Shown: positions 1 to 8,780, counted from the stretch's first letter. The stretch: DNA of 64,000 nucleotides from JAJXZJ01 sp050012855 (GCA_050012855.1 JBEKGJ010000010.1:1-64000), one strand, 5' to 3'. Translations and numbers: made by a program. The notes: a model not told the origin generated them from the letters alone.

Positions 1-494
1 GCGCGGGTGCCGTGGGTCTTGTCGGGTTTGTCCAGTTCATCGAGCAACAACAGGTAGCCCAGGTGGAAGATGCGGGCCCTGGTCCGGGCGAAATCAAGGT
101 CGTTGCCCGACCAGAGCGCGTTGGCGCCGCGCAGGTGGAAGAAAGTGCGCCGGCCGCCGGTCTGTTCGGTCATGACGTCGGTGAAGGACGTGGGGGCGTC
201 TGGCGTCTGGCGCAGGTGTTTGCTGTCGATCTTGAGCCGGCGGCAATCGGCCAGGATGTGATCGCCGAGGGGATCCTTGCCGACCAGGCCGGCGGCGGCC
301 AGGGGGAACGGGGCACCCAGGATGGCGAGATCCACCAGCACATTGTAAGGGGCGCCGCCGGTGCCCTGGGACTGGCGGCTGATGTTGGCCAGGCGCTCGC
401 GTTGCGGATAGACGTCAATCAATTTGACCTGGTCAATAATCCAGTTGCCGCCGGCCAGCAGGCCGACGCGGGTGGCCGCGGATTTGGCATTCAT
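1..494 (-). CDS. PfkB-family carbohydrate kinase, N-terminal part
   Basis: Partial gene running off the left window edge; about 164 residues are present. The ATG at 494 gives MNAKSAATRVGLLAGGNWII, and the frame stays open to position 1. The visible part has the N-terminal ribokinase-fold layout: a GGNWIIDQVK strand, a TGGAPYNVLVDLAILG segment corresponding to the family's sugar-binding GG(A/S)xxN motif, and AAAGLVGKDPLGD. These are typical of ATP-dependent kinases of sugars or nucleosides (fructokinase, ribokinase, adenosine kinase). The C-terminal half with the anion hole and catalytic Asp (GxGD) lies outside the window, so the substrate cannot be judged. A 116 bp gap separates it from the next minus-strand gene upstream. 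Confidence 0.85.
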   Translation of the reverse strand, partial: MNAKSAATRVGLLAGGNWIIDQVKLIDVYPQRERLANISRQSQGTGGAPYNVLVDLAILGAPFPLAAAGLVGKDPLGDHILADCRRLKIDSKHLRQTPDAPTSFTDVMTEQTGGRRTFFHLRGANALWSGNDLDFARTRARIFHLGYLLLLDELDKPDKTHGTR

Positions 495-610
495 GAAAAG
501 CACGCCTGCGTTCAACCTGGCAGGATGAGCGGATGCTAACCGCTCGGGCCGGGATTGTCAGCAGCAAATTCGCCGCAAAATTCGCCGGCGGCAGGCGGGC
601 GGACGAAATC

Positions 611-850
611 TCAGCGGGCCGGCTTCTGGAGCGGGTGGCGGTAGCGGCGCTTGAAGCTGTTGCAGGAGGACATGGAGGTCTTGCCGTCGTCGTTTTCCCA
701 GACCTCGTCGAAGCGCGGCTGGCGCGGCTCGACCCGCAGTTGCTTTTCCTTGAGAATGTTGCCCTCCTCGTCGCATTCGATTTCGACAAAGCGCGCGGGT
801 TGCAGCCGGTTCAACCGGTTCGAGAGAATCACCAAAATCTTCCGTTTCAT
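611..850 (-). CDS. small conserved-looking hypothetical protein
   Basis: A 79-residue soluble protein, MKRKILVILSNRLNRLQ at the start. I do not recognise the family. It is charged, with an acidic centre (EIECDEEGN) followed by basic stretches and a short basic C-terminal tail. The ATG at 850 is preferred to an in-frame start 25 residues upstream because the MKRKILVILSNR opening is a plausible strand and the upstream residues look like intergenic translation. There is no signal peptide or membrane segment. Codon use matches the surrounding high-GC genes, which favours a real gene. It lies between the glycosyltransferase and the sugar kinase on the same strand; no function is inferred. Confidence 0.6.
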   Translation of the reverse strand: MKRKILVILSNRLNRLQPARFVEIECDEEGNILKEKQLRVEPRQPRFDEVWENDDGKTSMSSCNSFKRRYRHPLQKPAR

Positions 851-1022
851 GATCAGCCAGCAAAACCGTGATTGTGCGGCTCCGGCGGGATTCGTCAACT
901 GCCGTTCACGCGGCCGCGATTCCACATGGGGGCGCCTCCGCCCGGTGGGTGGAGCGGCGGCACGATTTGGTTAGCTCAAGAAGCCGCCGGTTGCCTTTTC
1001 ATTTGAGTCAAGGCGCCGTTCC

Positions 1023-2393
1023 TCAGGCGTGGCTGCCGGCGTCGGACGCCTGAACCCGGCTCGGCGCAGCGGCGACCGCCCGCAACACCGCCAGCATCCC
1101 CTCGCCCATCTGCTCGATGCCGAACCGTTCGTGGATCGCCCGCCGCCCGGCCCCACCGAGCGACTGCCGCCGTTCGGGGTCCAGGAGCAGTTGCTCGATG
1201 GCACCCGCGAGCGCCGCAACATCGCCCGGCTCACAGAGCACGCCGCCCCCGGTGGCAGCGACGACTTCCGGAAAGGCGGCGTGCCGCGGCTGCACCACCG
1301 GCACCCCCGCCGCCAGCGCTTCCAGCAGGTATAATCCGAACGCCTCGCCGTACAGCGCCGGCACCGAAAACACCGTCAGCGACCGCAGGAACGCGATCTT
1401 CTGCACGCGGTTGAGGTTCGGATGAAACTCGACGTCGCCGAGGAAGCCAGCCGCGCCGAGTTGCGCCTTGAGACCGGCGACAAACGGTTCATCCGCCGGT
1501 CCGCAACTGCCGCCAATCTTCAGGCGCAACCCGGGCACCCGGCCGCGCCGCTTCAGTTCAATGAACGCCGCCACGAGTGTGTCCAGGCCCTTGTCCCGGC
1601 ACATCCGGGCGAAGTAGCCCAGGGTCGGGGTTGGAGGTTGGAGGTTGAAGGTTGAAGGTTGAAGGTTACAGGTTGAAGGCTGGTCGGGAGCCGCCCGGTA
1701 GCCTTCGAGATTCAGACCTAGTGGCACCACGGTGAGTTGTCCCGCGGGCAGCTTGAGCCGCGCGCCCATCCGGTCGGCAAAATACCGGCTTGGCGCGACG
1801 AACCGGTCCACCGCCGGCGCCTGTTCCGCCAGGAGGCGCCAAATCCGGCGGCGCATGGGTTCGTCCATGGCGTCGAGGAAGGCCTCCTCCCCCGCGAGCA
1901 GGCAGACGACCGGCGTGTTCAGCGCGTCCCGCAACCGCCGCGCGAAGCCGGCCAGCAGAGCGTTCGACAGGCAGATGACGTCCGGCGCCGGCTGGAGGCG
2001 CAACCAGGCGATGAGTTCCTCAAGCTGGCCCGCCTGGTTGCCGTGTTCGCCGCGGAGCATGGACAGCGTCAGCTCGCCGATGTCGCCCGGCCGCGTTTTC
2101 GCGGCGAACCGGCCGGTCCAGCGGAGCAGGTCCGGCGAGCGAAACACGTTGCGGAGCCACTGCGGCGCGGAGCGGAACAACGCCGCCTTCTGATCGAGAA
2201 AAACATTGATCCCGCTGAAGAAGATCGGCGTGCCCGCGCTGGCGTCCGGTTCGTCCAGGGTCAGCGGCAAATACAGTGGCGCCATGAGCACGGCATGGCC
2301 GCGCCGGCGCAGCTCGCCGACGAGCGCATTGTCGCGCAGGCAATTGCCGCAGTACATCGCGCCGGCGCCGGGGCTGAGCAAGACGATGTTCAT
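1023..2393 (-). CDS. GT4-family glycosyltransferase with internal NLQPSTF repeat
   Basis: 456 residues with the GT-B fold of family 4 glycosyltransferases. The N-terminal domain opens with MNIVLLSPGAGAMYCGNCLRDN and includes a FVAPSRYFADRM segment. The C-terminal domain starts around LGYFARMCRDKGLDTLV and contains the nucleotide-sugar signature GEAFGLYLLEALAAGVPVV followed by VLCEPGD. It probably transfers a sugar from a nucleotide-sugar donor to an envelope glycan or lipid; donor and acceptor cannot be told. Between the domains (about residues 238-255) sits a low-complexity run based on NLQPSTF, encoded by a DNA heptamer repeat at 1629-1677. The ATG at 2393 lies 24 bp after the upstream beta-helix gene, so the two are probably cotranscribed. 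Confidence 0.9.
   Translation of the reverse strand: MNIVLLSPGAGAMYCGNCLRDNALVGELRRRGHAVLMAPLYLPLTLDEPDASAGTPIFFSGINVFLDQKAALFRSAPQWLRNVFRSPDLLRWTGRFAAKTRPGDIGELTLSMLRGEHGNQAGQLEELIAWLRLQPAPDVICLSNALLAGFARRLRDALNTPVVCLLAGEEAFLDAMDEPMRRRIWRLLAEQAPAVDRFVAPSRYFADRMGARLKLPAGQLTVVPLGLNLEGYRAAPDQPSTCNLQPSTFNLQPPTPTLGYFARMCRDKGLDTLVAAFIELKRRGRVPGLRLKIGGSCGPADEPFVAGLKAQLGAAGFLGDVEFHPNLNRVQKIAFLRSLTVFSVPALYGEAFGLYLLEALAAGVPVVQPRHAAFPEVVAATGGGVLCEPGDVAALAGAIEQLLLDPERRQSLGGAGRRAIHERFGIEQMGEGMLAVLRAVAAAPSRVQASDAGSHA
1629..1677. repeat. heptanucleotide tandem repeat (GGTTGAA)7 inside the glycosyltransferase gene
   Basis: Seven head-to-tail 7-bp units on the plus strand: two GGTTGGA, three GGTTGAA, one GGTTACA and one GGTTGAA. 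They translate on the minus strand as a 7-residue repeat (NLQPSTF) inserted in the linker between the two Rossmann domains. Because 7 is not a multiple of 3, gain or loss of one unit would shift the reading frame; three units would be neutral. Confidence 0.92.
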
Positions 2394-2417
2394 CCGGAAA
2401 AACGGAGAGGCGGGCCT

Positions 2418-4505
2418 TCAGCGCATCCACCGGCGCTGCAACGCGACGAGTTCCCGTCGCAGCTCGTCCGGTTGGGGACCGATTTTCTCGACCGGGATGG
2501 GCTGGAACCCGAGCCGCCAGGCCGGCGAATCCGGCTGCAAACGAAAATCCTGCTTCGCCGGCGCGACAAACCGCGGATCGGTGCCGACCAGGTTGTCCTG
2601 CTGCGTGAGCCATTCCGGCCGGGCGTGCCAGACCGTTTCCGCCCATTTACCGACGCAGATGTTGCGAATCACGCGGTTGTTCTCCGGCGGGACGCCGTTG
2701 GTCGTGGCGTAGTAGCGGTCCAGCGCCGCGATTTCCGGATAGCGCTCGCGATACAACGCGGCGGGGACGGCCGCGAGCTGATGTTTCATGTAGTCATAAA
2801 CCATGTTGTGCCACACGGGGGAGGCGTCGAGACCGCGGCCGTCGAGTTGCACCGCCGGATCGCAATCCACGAAGATGTTGTTTTCGACGCGATGATCGCG
2901 GCCGCCGCCGAGGAAGGCCGCACGCTGGACCTTGTAGAAAATGTTCCCGAAAAGCTCGACCCCGCTCACACAGTCGTCCTGATAGACCCCCATCGAGCCC
3001 ATGCCGACCCCGCCGGTTTCGTGGATGAAGTTGAAACGAATCCGGTTCCCACGAAAGGTCCAGTCGCGCCCGGCATAGATCGCGCCCACGTCGCCGGTTT
3101 CCAAAGCCACGTGGTGAATCTCGTTGAACTCGATCACGTGCTCGTTGCCGCCGTAAAGGATCGCGCAATGTGGGTGGTCGTGAATCAGGTTGTGCGCGAC
3201 GCGCTGGCCGACGCCGCTGACCAGCACTGCCGGCACATAGCATTTCGACCAGCGGCCCTGTTTCTGGAAACGGCAGTTCTCCACGAAATGCCCGCCCGGT
3301 GTCAGCGTCCGCCGGTCACCGCCACTGAGGTTCACTCCGCCATCGCCGGTGTTCTCGATGTCGCAGCCCACGACCCCGTGCCCGTGCCCGCCTTCGATCC
3401 AGACGCCGTAATTCCCGATGTTCCGGAGCCAGCAGCCTGCCACCCGATCGTCCGCGCCGCCGTGAATGGTGACGCCGTGGCTGCGCGTGGCCTCCAGCAG
3501 CAGTCCGCGGATGATGACGTTCGAAACCTGGTCCATCGTGATCAAAGGCCGGTCGAGCAACGAGAGAACCGCCTCGCCCTGCGCCAGCGGCTGGGGCGGC
3601 CAGAAATACAGCCGGCCGCTCTCCGCATCAAGGAACCATTCGCCGGGTTGATCGAGTTCCTCGAGGATATTCAGGAAATAAAACCGCTGCCCCTTGCGGA
3701 AGCCGTACTGGCCGTAAGGCGGCGCCGTTTTCACCAGACGCCGATCGAGGTCGAGGGACACGACTTGTTCGTAGGAATTCGCCCAGTCCCACGCCCAGTA
3801 ACCATGCACCCAGATGTTCTGCGAAAGCTGCCATCGCCGCGGCCGGTCGCCGGCGTAAGCAAAACCCGCGGTCAACGCACCGAGCTTCCCGCCGTGCTCG
3901 TCCGCCTGGCCGGCGTCATCCGGGAAGCCGGCGATCTGCGCGAACTGGCCCTCGTTCGGCCAGCGCGCGAGCGTCATGGGCTGGCCCGCAAAAAACAACT
4001 CGGCGTGCGCCGGGGCGGTCGGCCGACCAAACCCGCGCGATTTCATTTCGCCGGAGGCGGCGATGCCCGCGGCCCGCAGGTCCACCTGCCACACCTGGCC
4101 GCGCGCCGACGCGTCCAGCCGCGCCAGCACGGCTGGATCGGTGACGGGTTGGAATCCGCTCAACACGCGCCCGCCGAGCAAGCGCACCGCCTCGCCGGGC
4201 ATCGCCCGATAAACCATCGGCGCCGCGGCAGTGCCGCTGTCCGCGGCCGTCAATTCAAACGCGTTGGTGCGAACGTACGTCCCGCCGCGCAGCCAGACGG
4301 TGATGCCGTGCGTGGCCGGTTCGCCAGCCGCGGCCTGACGTTGATGCCGGATTGCGTCCCGTGCCGCCTCGAGCGTGGCCAACGGCCGGGCTTTGGTGCC
4401 TGGATTGGTGTCGCTGCCGTTGGGGGCGACATAGAAATCCGCCCGGCCGGCGACGGTCGCGAGACCCAGCGCGAAAGCCAGGGCGGTAAGTTGGGTGTGC
4501 TTCAT
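2418..4505 (-). CDS. secreted right-handed parallel beta-helix protein
   Basis: 695 residues. The ATG at 4505 starts a clear signal peptide (MKHTQLTALAFALGLATVAG with cleavage near GRA|D); an earlier in-frame Met would put 30 non-leader residues in front, so it was rejected. The mature protein begins DFYVAPNGSDTNPGTKARPL, the usual opening of large exported proteins with pectate-lyase-like repeats. From about residue 330 many short turns rich in G, N, I and V (NVIIRGLLLEATRSHGVTIH, VVGCDIENTGDGGVNLSGGD, NLIHDHPHCAILYGGNEH) mark stacked beta-helix coils. Such proteins usually bind or cleave polysaccharides; specificity is unknown. It lies between the PQQ-propeller and glycosyltransferase genes on the same strand. 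Confidence 0.85.
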   Translation of the reverse strand: MKHTQLTALAFALGLATVAGRADFYVAPNGSDTNPGTKARPLATLEAARDAIRHQRQAAAGEPATHGITVWLRGGTYVRTNAFELTAADSGTAAAPMVYRAMPGEAVRLLGGRVLSGFQPVTDPAVLARLDASARGQVWQVDLRAAGIAASGEMKSRGFGRPTAPAHAELFFAGQPMTLARWPNEGQFAQIAGFPDDAGQADEHGGKLGALTAGFAYAGDRPRRWQLSQNIWVHGYWAWDWANSYEQVVSLDLDRRLVKTAPPYGQYGFRKGQRFYFLNILEELDQPGEWFLDAESGRLYFWPPQPLAQGEAVLSLLDRPLITMDQVSNVIIRGLLLEATRSHGVTIHGGADDRVAGCWLRNIGNYGVWIEGGHGHGVVGCDIENTGDGGVNLSGGDRRTLTPGGHFVENCRFQKQGRWSKCYVPAVLVSGVGQRVAHNLIHDHPHCAILYGGNEHVIEFNEIHHVALETGDVGAIYAGRDWTFRGNRIRFNFIHETGGVGMGSMGVYQDDCVSGVELFGNIFYKVQRAAFLGGGRDHRVENNIFVDCDPAVQLDGRGLDASPVWHNMVYDYMKHQLAAVPAALYRERYPEIAALDRYYATTNGVPPENNRVIRNICVGKWAETVWHARPEWLTQQDNLVGTDPRFVAPAKQDFRLQPDSPAWRLGFQPIPVEKIGPQPDELRRELVALQRRWMR

Positions 4506-4569
4506 GAGTCGCAAAGATGGTTCCGCCGGCTTCGGCGCAAGGCGGCAATCGAAGGCGTGGGCGGTGGTG

Positions 4570-5754
4570 TCATGGTGCGCCGAAAGCATACACATTGCCG
4601 TCGTCGCTGCCGACGACGATCATCCCGTTCGCGACGGCGGGCGAACTCGTGACGGGCTGGCCGATGTCATGGCGCCACAGCTCGTGGCCGTCCGCGAGGG
4701 CCACCATGTAAAGCCGGCCATCGTCCGAGCCCACCACCACCTTGCTGCCGGCCACGACCGGCGAGCTGTCCACCTTTCCCTGCGTCGCAAACGCCCAGAC
4801 CGGTTTGCCGTCGGCGCGCCGGACACAGTGCAGCCGCTTGTCCCGGCCGCCGAAGAGAACGCGGTCGGCGGTTACCGCTGGCGACGAAAAGTACGGAAAG
4901 TTGCGGTCGTGAAAACTCCAGACCTTCGCGCCGGTGACGAGGTCCACACAAAGGAATTCGTTCTCGTAATGACCGAAGAACGCCTGGTGATCGGCCAGGG
5001 CCACCGAGGCGGCGATATAAGCGCCGGCCTCCACCGCCTTGACCTCCCGGCCGTCGGCCAGGGCGAGCACATGCAGGACCGCATCGCAGCCACCGAAGAC
5101 CGTCTGGCCGTCGGCAACGGCCGGGGAACCGTTGATATAGTTGCCGCTCTCGAACACCCAGTTGGTCCGGCCGGTGACCGCATCCACGCAGTGGAGCTTG
5201 AAATCGTAGCTGCCGACGAGGATCCAGTTCCCGTCGCCGCCGGGCGCCTTCACCCAGTTCGGCGCGCCGAGGATTTTGTCGCCGGTCAGATAGGTCCAGC
5301 GCGGCTTGCCGGTGGCGGCGTCCACGGCATGGAGCCGGCCGTCGCTCGAACCGAAGTACACCCGGCCATTCAACACGAGCGGCGGGGACTCCACCTCCGC
5401 GCCGGCGGCGTGCCGCCAGAGGACCTGCCCGTCGGCGAGTTTGAGCGCGTACAGATTGGAGTCGTTGGAACCGATGAAGACGCGGCCGTCCACCAGGGCG
5501 GCCGAGGACTTGACGGCATCGCCGGTCTTGAAGGTCCAGCGGAGCCGGAGGGTTTCGGGCAGTTCGCCTTCGGCCACGCCGCGGAGGGCGGGGCCGCCGC
5601 GGAACATCGGCCAGTCAGCCCGGGCGGCGACCGCCCCCAATGCCACCAGCACCAGCGCGGCCACGCAGGTCATCCGCCGGGCATTCGCCCGGGCGCCTGG
5701 GCGCCACTGGTGGCCGTCATCCATGGAGCGCATCGTGCGGAGAGGATTGGGCAT
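4570..5754 (-). CDS. exported PQQ-binding-like beta-propeller protein
   Basis: About 394 residues from the ATG at 5754. Several starts are possible (GTG 5799, ATG 5754, 5733, 5724, 5673). The hydrophobic leader MTCVAALVLVALGAVAARA ends before DWPMFRGGP, so a start that keeps the upstream Arg-rich n-region was chosen; this is uncertain. The rest is a run of about seven blades of the pyrrolo-quinoline type, each with a core like VYFGSSDGRLHAVDAATGKP, VFIGSNDSNLYALKLADGQ or VVVGSDDGRLYMVALADG. Such domains act as scaffolds or as catalytic subunits of quinoprotein dehydrogenases. No extra catalytic or heme-binding motif is visible, so a binding or scaffold role is more likely. It lies 64 bp upstream of the beta-helix gene. 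Confidence 0.86.
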   Translation of the reverse strand: MPNPLRTMRSMDDGHQWRPGARANARRMTCVAALVLVALGAVAARADWPMFRGGPALRGVAEGELPETLRLRWTFKTGDAVKSSAALVDGRVFIGSNDSNLYALKLADGQVLWRHAAGAEVESPPLVLNGRVYFGSSDGRLHAVDAATGKPRWTYLTGDKILGAPNWVKAPGGDGNWILVGSYDFKLHCVDAVTGRTNWVFESGNYINGSPAVADGQTVFGGCDAVLHVLALADGREVKAVEAGAYIAASVALADHQAFFGHYENEFLCVDLVTGAKVWSFHDRNFPYFSSPAVTADRVLFGGRDKRLHCVRRADGKPVWAFATQGKVDSSPVVAGSKVVVGSDDGRLYMVALADGHELWRHDIGQPVTSSPAVANGMIVVGSDDGNVYAFGAP

Positions 5755-5821
5755 TCCGGCGGTTTTCGCAAACGGAATGCACCACGCCGGGATGGCCACC
5801 TCCGTGGGAACACAAGGAGCG

Positions 5822-6727
5822 CTAAAAGACTTCGACGGTCAGGCCGGTTCCGGCGCGGATGGCCTGCGCGATGGTGGAAAGGCTCCGGAGGGAAAGATGC
5901 CCGCATTCGGGGTGGGCTCCCGGACGCATCGCGGAGTACACCTGGACGAGGGTGATTTGAGCGCCGGCTACCCGCAGTTCCCGCAACCGGTCCACGTACC
6001 GCTCGATTTCGGCCGGCGGCGGATCCTCGCCGTTCAGCCGCGGAAACAAGCTTTGTATGATGATCGGCCGCTCGCGGCCAACCGCGAGGATGTTCTCCAA
6101 CACCTTCTCGATCGGAACGGACGGCCGGTTGATGCAGTCAAGGTATTCCTGCGAGCCGCCGTCGAGCTTCAGCCAGAGCTCATCGTTCGCGCTGAGCGAT
6201 TCCAGGCCCGCGCGGACCGCCGGCTTGTCCAACCCGGTGGCGTTGGTAAGGACCACGATTTTGAAGAAGGGAAACCGCCCCAGCGCGCGCAAATGGGCCA
6301 CGGCCCGGACGGCCGTTCCGAAGAACGGGCTGAGCGTGGGCTCGCCTTCTCCGCTGAAGGTCACCCGGCGGAGCTGCAACAATTCGGCCGGCACCGAGCG
6401 GAACTCCGGCAGGTCGCGGAGCCGGCCCTGCAGGGTGAGGTCCAGCGTCTGTTTCAGTTCGGCGGTCATGACTTCTACGTCGAACGTGGCTTCGGGGATG
6501 GGCTGATGCCGGTTGACCTCGCAATAGATGCAGTCGAAGTTGCAGTCGCGGGCGGGGTTCAGGTTGATGCCCACCGAGAGCCCGCGGGTGCGCGGTGACA
6601 CCACCACGTAAACGAAGCGGTTGGCCAGGCTGTTCCGGGCGTAGCCGCTCGCCGTCTCCCACGCCTGCGAACGCACGGTCACGGCTGCCGGCCGGGGCGA
6701 CGAACTTGATTCCGGAGGATTTGTCAT
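5822..6727 (-). CDS. radical SAM protein (COG0731-like)
   Basis: 301 residues from the ATG at 6727. The cluster-binding motif is C62-x3-C66-x2-C69 (CNFDCIYCE), which ligates a [4Fe-4S] cluster and S-adenosylmethionine. A GEGEPTLSP segment is the usual SAM-contacting GGEP-like loop, and KIVVLTNATG, WLKLDGGSQEYLDCINRP and IIIQSLFPRLNGEDPP follow the TIM-barrel order. The arrangement resembles the uncharacterised bacterial relatives of archaeal wyosine synthases (COG0731). The reaction is unknown. About 60 in-frame residues upstream of 6727 have no coding character and were left out. Confidence 0.87.
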   Translation of the reverse strand: MTNPPESSSSPRPAAVTVRSQAWETASGYARNSLANRFVYVVVSPRTRGLSVGINLNPARDCNFDCIYCEVNRHQPIPEATFDVEVMTAELKQTLDLTLQGRLRDLPEFRSVPAELLQLRRVTFSGEGEPTLSPFFGTAVRAVAHLRALGRFPFFKIVVLTNATGLDKPAVRAGLESLSANDELWLKLDGGSQEYLDCINRPSVPIEKVLENILAVGRERPIIIQSLFPRLNGEDPPPAEIERYVDRLRELRVAGAQITLVQVYSAMRPGAHPECGHLSLRSLSTIAQAIRAGTGLTVEVF

Positions 6728-7079
6728 CGGAGGCCGGCTGAAGGCATCCGCAGTGCCATGGGGGGACCGCTGGTGTAATTCCGCCCGCAATACCGGCCCG
6801 GGGAGGAGGCATGGCGTGGGCAAAGTCCGCCCGGCCACCCGGGGGCGGGCTGCCCGGCCGGCATCCGTCGTCGCACCTTGGGAACCGTGGGATGCGGGAT
6901 GTGCTGAGTGCATTTCAACCTCCCCTTACGATCCGCTGCGGCCGCGGGCGAGGCTTCTCGCGGTTTGCGAAAGGCTTAGCATAATTTGGCCACCCGCCCG
7001 GCCCGCGAACATCAACCCGGCTGAAGATCGGCTGAAGATCGGCTTTGACCGCGCGCCTCGGTCTTCCTACCTTCACCCC
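6728..7079. other. divergent intergenic region
   Basis: 352 bp between the minus-strand radical SAM gene and the plus-strand lipid transporter genes. No gene was found. It holds a short direct repeat (two copies of GCTGAAGATCG around 7020-7041) and, at its right end, the candidate mlaE promoter. Confidence 0.6.
7045..7073 (+). promoter_or_regulatory. candidate sigma70-type promoter of the Mla operon
   Basis: TTGACC at 7045-7050, a 17 bp spacer and TACCTT at 7068-7073. The GTG at 7080 follows the -10 by only 6 nt, so the transcript would begin at or next to the start codon (leaderless). Confidence 0.5.
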
Positions 7080-7940
7080 GTGGACAGAAGTCGGGCCAGC
7101 GGAGACCGGTTCGTGAGCCTCCCCGCGATGCTGGAGTCGGCGCTGCCGCATTCCTACATGGATTTTGTCGGCCGGTGGCTGCTTGGCGCCGCCCGCACCA
7201 CGCACGAGATCCTGGCGTTTGCCCTGATCACCCTCGGCGTGATGGTGACCCGCTTTCACACCGCCACCGCCGTGGTGCGGCCGCTCATCACCGCGCAAAT
7301 CGCGCGTTCCGGCCTCGGCCTCCTCCCCATGCTCGCGTTCCTCGCCGCCGCGTTGGGCTTCGTGGTTATCGGCCAGATGGTGGCGCTGCTCAGCCACGTG
7401 GGGGCTCAAAATTTCGTCGGCGCGGTGATGGTGACGGCGGTGGTGCGCGAACTAGGACCGCTGGTCACCGCCCTGGTGGTGTTGGTGCGGATCGGGACCG
7501 CCACCGTCATCGAACTGGGCACGGCGCGGGCGTTGGGCGAGGTGGAGGCGCTCGAGGCCCTTGGCATTGATCCCGTCCATTACCTGATCGTTCCCCGGGT
7601 CGTGGGCCTGTCGGTCGCCACGGCCGCATTGACGGTCTATTTCATCCTGGGCACGCTTTTCAGCGGCTGCCTTTTTGCCTTCCTGCAGGATGTGCCGCTG
7701 ACTCCCGGCGAGTATTTCAGCCAAATCGCGCTGGCGTTGTCGTGGCAGGATTTTGTCCTGCTCGGTCTCAAGTCGCTCTGCTTTGGCGGTATCGTGGCCA
7801 TTGTCACCAGCTTCCAGGGGCTGGCCCGGCCGCTCGAGCTCGCGGGCGTGTCGCGGGCCACTACCACCGCCGTTGTCGCCAGCACGCTCGCCTGTGTCGC
7901 CCTTGACGCGGTGTTCATCGTCATCTACCTGCTCATGTAA
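7080..7940 (+). CDS. mlaE: MlaE-type ABC lipid transporter permease
   Basis: 286 residues from the GTG at 7080, chosen because a good promoter ends 6 nt before it; a GTG at 7113 with a GGAGA sequence 8 nt upstream is the alternative. The core is the MlaE fold: about five hydrophobic segments, the conserved VVRELGPLVTALVVLVRIGTA stretch with ELGTARALGEVEALEALGID (the coupling helix that contacts the ATPase), and a C-terminal membrane helix ending IVIYLLM. MlaE permeases form the inner-membrane part of MCE systems that move phospholipids between the membranes of diderm bacteria. The ATPase gene starts 5 bp downstream and the MCE gene follows, giving an E-F-D order. Direction of lipid transport cannot be inferred. 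Confidence 0.9.
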   Translation: MDRSRASGDRFVSLPAMLESALPHSYMDFVGRWLLGAARTTHEILAFALITLGVMVTRFHTATAVVRPLITAQIARSGLGLLPMLAFLAAALGFVVIGQMVALLSHVGAQNFVGAVMVTAVVRELGPLVTALVVLVRIGTATVIELGTARALGEVEALEALGIDPVHYLIVPRVVGLSVATAALTVYFILGTLFSGCLFAFLQDVPLTPGEYFSQIALALSWQDFVLLGLKSLCFGGIVAIVTSFQGLARPLELAGVSRATTTAVVASTLACVALDAVFIVIYLLM

Positions 7941-7944
7941 TCCC

Positions 7945-8769
7945 GTGAACCCGACCGCCGCCAACCGCACCGCCCTGCTTGTGCCCGACCGCCGCCCCGG
8001 CGGGCCGCTGGTCGAATTGCGCGCGGTGGCGGTGGCCGCCCGCGACGCGGCGGAGATTCTGATCGAAGGAGTTGATTGGTCGGTGGAAGCAGGCGAGTTC
8101 TGGCTGGTGGCGGGCCTCCCCGGCTGTGGCAAGAGCCAGTTGCTGCAAACGGCGGCTGGCCTGCTCCCGCCGGCCCGGGGCCGGTGCCGCTTGTTCGGCC
8201 GGGAGATCGCCGAACTGGCGGAGGCGGAGTACCTCCCGCTGCGGCATCGGATCGGTTTTGTGTTCCCCGACGGCGGCCGGCTGTTCAATCAGCTCACGGT
8301 CGCCCAGAACGTGGGGCTGCCGCTGTGCTACCTCCGTGACTGCCCGCTGGACCAGGTTGCCGAACCCATCACGAGGCTGCTGGACCAGACGGGACTGCTG
8401 GCCTTCGCCAACGCTTATCCCGCCGTGCTGAGCCGGTCCTTCCGCCAGCGCGTGGCGGTGGCCCGGGCGCTGGCGCTCGAGCCGGACCTGCTGTTCCTGG
8501 ACAACCCGCTCAGCGGACTCGACGCCGGGCAAGCGCGCTGGTGGCTGGAGTTCGTTGCCGGTCTCGTGCGACGGGGGGCGGCGTCGGAGGGGCATCCCCG
8601 CACGGTGGTGGCGGCGGTGGATGATCTGCGTCCGTGGCTGGGTTTGGCGCGCCACGTCGGCCTCATCCAGGACCGGCAGTGGCGGCGGTTGGACGACTTG
8701 GCCGCGGCGGTGAAAGCGGGCGATTCACTGCTGCGCGATTTGCTGGCGGAACCTGGGCCGCCGGGCTAG
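7945..8769 (+). CDS. mlaF: MlaF-like ABC ATPase with degenerate catalytic motifs
   Basis: 274 residues from the GTG at 7945. Position and overall fold identify it as the ATPase of the adjacent MlaE permease. Walker A is intact (GLPGCGKS, 57-64) and Walker B keeps its Asp (LLFLD186), so nucleotide binding is plausible. Four other positions are unusual: the Q-loop Gln is Pro108 (VFPDGG), the LSGGQ signature reads LSRSF (162-166), the catalytic Glu after Walker B is Asn187 (LDNPLSGLD), and the switch His is replaced near Val225 (VVAAVDD). Known MlaF proteins have these residues. The protein may hydrolyse ATP slowly, or act as a binding-only subunit. The frame is intact and codon use normal, so this is not simple decay. 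Confidence 0.85.
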   Translation: MNPTAANRTALLVPDRRPGGPLVELRAVAVAARDAAEILIEGVDWSVEAGEFWLVAGLPGCGKSQLLQTAAGLLPPARGRCRLFGREIAELAEAEYLPLRHRIGFVFPDGGRLFNQLTVAQNVGLPLCYLRDCPLDQVAEPITRLLDQTGLLAFANAYPAVLSRSFRQRVAVARALALEPDLLFLDNPLSGLDAGQARWWLEFVAGLVRRGAASEGHPRTVVAAVDDLRPWLGLARHVGLIQDRQWRRLDDLAAAVKAGDSLLRDLLAEPGPPG

Positions 8770-8780
8770 ACTGCTTTCCC

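Noticed and set aside
1737..4652. 971-codon open frame on the plus strand, antisense to the glycosyltransferase and beta-helix genes
   Set aside because: High GC leaves long antisense frames; the translation is Arg/His/Pro-rich without domains, while the minus-strand proteins show clear families.
8767..8780. Leaderless promoter for the MCE gene (TAGACT 8 nt before its GTG)
   Set aside because: No acceptable -35 at 16-18 bp; the gene is more simply the third gene of the transporter operon.
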